Source of the DNA: Salinivenus sp. | Lineage (GTDB): Bacteria > Bacteroidota > Rhodothermia > Rhodothermales > Salinibacteraceae | NCBI GenBank assembly: GCA_018609755.1 | Contig: JAHENZ010000140.1 | Span: 1 to 45,599, forward strand | Length of the DNA: 45,599 nucleotides | Direction: 5' to 3' | Made by a program: the position numbers and the translations under genes | Notes under the pieces: model-generated | Databases searched by the model: none | Seen by the model: only the letters and a program-made list of their open reading frames with translations | What the model was told of the DNA's origin: nothing | In this document: piece by piece, positions 43,670 to 45,599 of the stretch | How the letters are laid out: every line of letters starts with the position of its first letter | Numbering within the stretch: position 1 is the stretch's first letter

Positions 43670-43741
43670 CAGAAATGCACGTGTGGGGCGAGTCCTCCCC
43701 GAGGTTCTGACTCAACCTTCTTTCACCACAAGATCTGCCCC

Positions 43742-44302
43742 ATGGGACGATATACTCTCTTCGTCGTCGTTGCGATTGCCGGGGCGTTGGGCATCACGGC
43801 TCTGCAGTTGACGGAGAGCTCTCTTCAGGCAGCAAAAGATCGGGCGGAGCATCAGAAGCGGGTGATCGCTCGGCAGATTGCCTGGTCCGGGTTCAATACT
43901 ATTCTCGCCAAGGCCCGGGATCAGGAACGGCAGGGGAGAACCGCGAGTCAGGTGGTGGCTTCTGTCGACCGGATGCAGGCGTCGTTGGAGGGCGGGCGCT
44001 ACGAGGCGTGGCTGGAGGAGGATGATCGACAGGGGCCTCCCGGCCGAAATCCGAACGAGCGCGGCACGTACTACGTGGTGGCCGAAGGCACGTTTCAGGG
44101 ACAATCGGTTCGGATTCGGCGGCTCCGGCAGCTGGTAACGGACGGAAACGGAAATGGTCCCCCAGGAGGCGGTCCCCCAGGAGGCGGTCCCCCAGGAGGC
44201 GGTCCCCCAGGAGGTGGTCCCCCAGGAGGTGGTCCCCCAGGAGGTGGTCCCCCAGGAGGTGGTCCCCCAGGAGGTGGTCCACCGGGTCGAGGGCCGAGGT
44301 AG
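43742..44302 (+). CDS. Membrane-anchored protein with Gly-Pro-Pro repeat tail
   Basis: 186 residues. A membrane helix at residues 5-22 ([18 protein letters not shown]) is followed by a helical segment ([20 protein letters not shown]) and a small globular part reading [20 protein letters not shown]. This helix-plus-domain layout recalls PilX/GspK-like minor subunits. From about residue 139 the chain is a low-complexity tail of GPPGG units, eight perfect copies encoded by a 15-bp tandem repeat, ending in PPGRGPR. The tail is probably extracytoplasmic, flexible and variable in length between strains. It is the last gene of the secretion operon, with the preceding stop 72 bp away. The function is unknown. 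Confidence 0.65.
   Translation: MGRYTLFVVVAIAGALGITALQLTESSLQAAKDRAEHQKRVIARQIAWSGFNTILAKARDQERQGRTASQVVASVDRMQASLEGGRYEAWLEEDDRQGPPGRNPNERGTYYVVAEGTFQGQSVRIRRLRQLVTDGNGNGPPGGGPPGGGPPGGGPPGGGPPGGGPPGGGPPGGGPPGGGPPGRGPR
44156..44275 (+). repeat. 15-bp tandem repeat encoding GPPGG units
   Basis: Eight copies of GGTCCCCCAGGAGG followed by C (copies 1-3) or T (copies 4-8), then a degenerate ninth. The block-wise third-position difference suggests recent copy-number change by slippage. The unit is a multiple of three, so all changes keep the reading frame. Confidence 0.95.
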
Positions 44303-44702
44303 AGCCCAATCGGTGGACGTGAGAGTCGATCCGCATTTGAGTTGGGTGTCTTCGGACTGTGGAGGACAGAATCAATGATCAGGATCCCGGGGGAGGCCGT
44401 CTTTCCACTGACAGAGATCAAACCTCCAACCTCTGGGCATCGGACCCCCCGTTATGCAGGCGAGAACGAATGACGTGGTCGACCCGGCGTATAGATTGCG
44501 TTTTGGGAAACCGTTTGGCAGACGTTCTTTGGCCTACGACTTCGTGGATTTCGTGCAAAATGGCTCCTGCATTGGAAATCTGAGATCTCCTCGCTCAGTG
44601 GTTCTACTCTGACTTACGAGTGAGCCTGGCATATTTGAATACCCGTTTGCCGCTTCGACCATGGGGTCTCGGTCAAACATCAATCCACTACACAGTTTCT
44701 GA
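44303..44702. other. Gene-free region between the secretion operon and the insertion sequence
   Basis: No gene was supported in these 400 bp. The last three bases (44700-44702, TGA) look like the left target duplication of the insertion sequence. No clear terminator for the secretion operon was found. Confidence 0.5.
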
Positions 44703-45598
44703 GAGCCTGTTTCAATTTTCAGCCGAGCCGACTGAGAGCGATTCGGAGTAGCGCAGCTCGTACCATTGTTTCGCTGGTGTCGGTGCGTCGCTCATAGTCT
44801 CGATTGAGTCGGCGCCACCCCCCGAGCCACCCGAAAGTTCGTTCGATAATCCAGCGCTTCGGATCCACAGAAAAGCCGCCCGTATCGTTTTCTCGCTCCA
44901 CGACTTCGAGGGACCAGCCCAACTCACTTCTGATCTTCTCTTCGAGGCCGCGGTACGCGCTGTCGGCGAAGATTGTCTCGACCCGTTCGGTCCAGCTTTC
45001 GACCGGCCCTAAGACCTGTAAGGCCCATTGGCTTTCATGGTCACCAGCTGCGTGAACCAACACGTTCCAAGGAAGCCCTTCGGTATCGACAGCAATGTGC
45101 CGTTTTCGGCCTTTGACGCGCTTGTACGCGTCAAAACTGGCGATTCCCCCCGATCGAGAAGACTGGACCGACTGGCAGTCGATAACCAGAGCGCTGGGTT
45201 CTCCCTCCCGCCCTGCCTGGCGTCGGACGGTCCGACGCAAGACACTGAGAAGACACTGCAGGCGCCCTTCCTCTCGCCACTGGTCAAAGTAGTAGTACAC
45301 AGTCTGCCAAGGAGCAAATTCGCCGGGCAACATCCGCCACTGGCAGCCTGTTTTGACTACGTAGAGAATCGCGTCAAGGATCTCACGGCGCAGGTCGTGC
45401 TGGCGGCGCCGGGCGGTTGGAAAGTAGTGTCTTATCGATTCCCATTGGGAGTCCGTCAGGTCGGAGCTATAGCGTTTTTGTCGCATGGCTCAGGCCATTC
45501 ATTTTCGGAGTGAACTTGCCGGTTCATCCCGAAAATGAGGCGGACTCCCTTTCGTTTGTGCCGATTTCGTGATCGGAGTTTGAAATCAAAACAGGCTC
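44703..45598. mobile_element. IS5-family insertion sequence (IS1031-like ends)
   Basis: 896-bp element with inverted ends starting GAGCCTGTTT. The left end continues CAATTTTCAGC and the right end, read inward, TGATTTCAAAC. It encodes one transposase on the minus strand. The left flank is TGA, and the only base visible beyond the right end, at 45599, is T. This fits a TNA (TGA) duplication typical of the IS1031 group. The MITE at 12351-12509 has related ends. Confidence 0.9.
44719..45486 (-). CDS. IS5-family transposase
   Basis: 255 residues in a single frame, apparently intact. The N-terminal segment SDLTDSQWESIRHYFPTARR with AILYVVKTGCQWRMLPGEFA is the DUF4096-type domain of IS5 transposases. 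The DDE catalytic residues can be placed as Asp in LVIDCQSVQSS, Asp in ETIFADSAYRGLE and Glu in KRWIIERTFGWLGGWRRL, the last being the Y/W-x-E-R signature region. It fills nearly all of the 896-bp element, leaving about 16 bp to one end and 112 bp to the other. The protein should mobilise this IS and perhaps the related MITE in trans. The expected ribosomal frameshift of some IS5 groups is absent here. Confidence 0.93.
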   Translation of the reverse strand: MRQKRYSSDLTDSQWESIRHYFPTARRRQHDLRREILDAILYVVKTGCQWRMLPGEFAPWQTVYYYFDQWREEGRLQCLLSVLRRTVRRQAGREGEPSALVIDCQSVQSSRSGGIASFDAYKRVKGRKRHIAVDTEGLPWNVLVHAAGDHESQWALQVLGPVESWTERVETIFADSAYRGLEEKIRSELGWSLEVVERENDTGGFSVDPKRWIIERTFGWLGGWRRLNRDYERRTDTSETMVRAALLRIALSRLG

Positions 45599-45599
45599 T

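Overview
The window looks like chromosomal DNA of a Rhodothermota/Bacteroidota bacterium, most plausibly a Salinibacter-like halophile. Three things point there: two secreted proteins with type IX secretion (Por) C-terminal domains, strongly acidic proteins (for example the S6 tail and the GspE N-terminus), and start codons that mostly lack a clear Shine-Dalgarno sequence. The assignment is inferred from gene content and has not been tested by comparison with other genomes.

Layout. (1) 0-7.5 kb: surface and secretion genes. They comprise a 1512-residue beta-helix protein with a type IX sorting domain, a small protein ending in a PVDSG-type C-terminal sorting segment, a second type IX cargo protein, and an unrecognised acidic protein. 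(2) 8-13.6 kb: a NarL/LuxR-type response regulator with two HisKA_3 PAS-domain kinases, all on the minus strand. (3) 14-20 kb: housekeeping genes, namely a threonine dehydratase-like enzyme, a TIM-barrel isomerase, gatC, a sulfotransferase and a YfhO-type membrane protein. (4) 20.1-30.2 kb: a surface polysaccharide locus with two GT4 glycosyltransferases, a Wzx-type flippase, an RffA/WecE-type sugar aminotransferase, a FemAB/GNAT-like acyltransferase and four sulfotransferases. With the one at 16.3 kb this makes five sulfotransferases, suggesting a sulfated, amino-sugar-containing glycan. (5) 30.7-37.5 kb: class I aldolase, prfA, the rpsF-rpsR-rplI ribosomal operon, cdsA, a DUF2007-like protein, a CPBP protease and tRNA-Arg(CCG). 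(6) 38.2-44.3 kb: a compact type II secretion/type IV pilus-like operon, in the order pilin-like gene, F, E and three single-membrane-segment proteins. (7) 44.7 kb to the end: an IS5-family insertion sequence that fills the window edge.

The most interesting signal is regulatory. Five 16-bp sites of the form TACG-N8-CGTA, in the 7-2-7 geometry known for NarL, lie in gene-free DNA upstream of the two type IX cargo genes, the acidic hypothetical gene and the response regulator itself. A weaker version lies upstream of the second kinase. I propose that this two-component system controls a local surface-protein regulon and its own synthesis.

The window also carries small non-coding mobile elements. 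A 159-bp MITE, whose ends match the IS at 44.7 kb, sits exactly in the stop codon of a kinase gene. Two copies of a second MITE family (173 and 189 bp) and two further short elements share CTAGTG...CACTAG termini, the arrangement expected of IS630/Tc1-type elements that insert into CTAG. A 19-bp palindromic tandem array overlaps the end of the aldolase gene.
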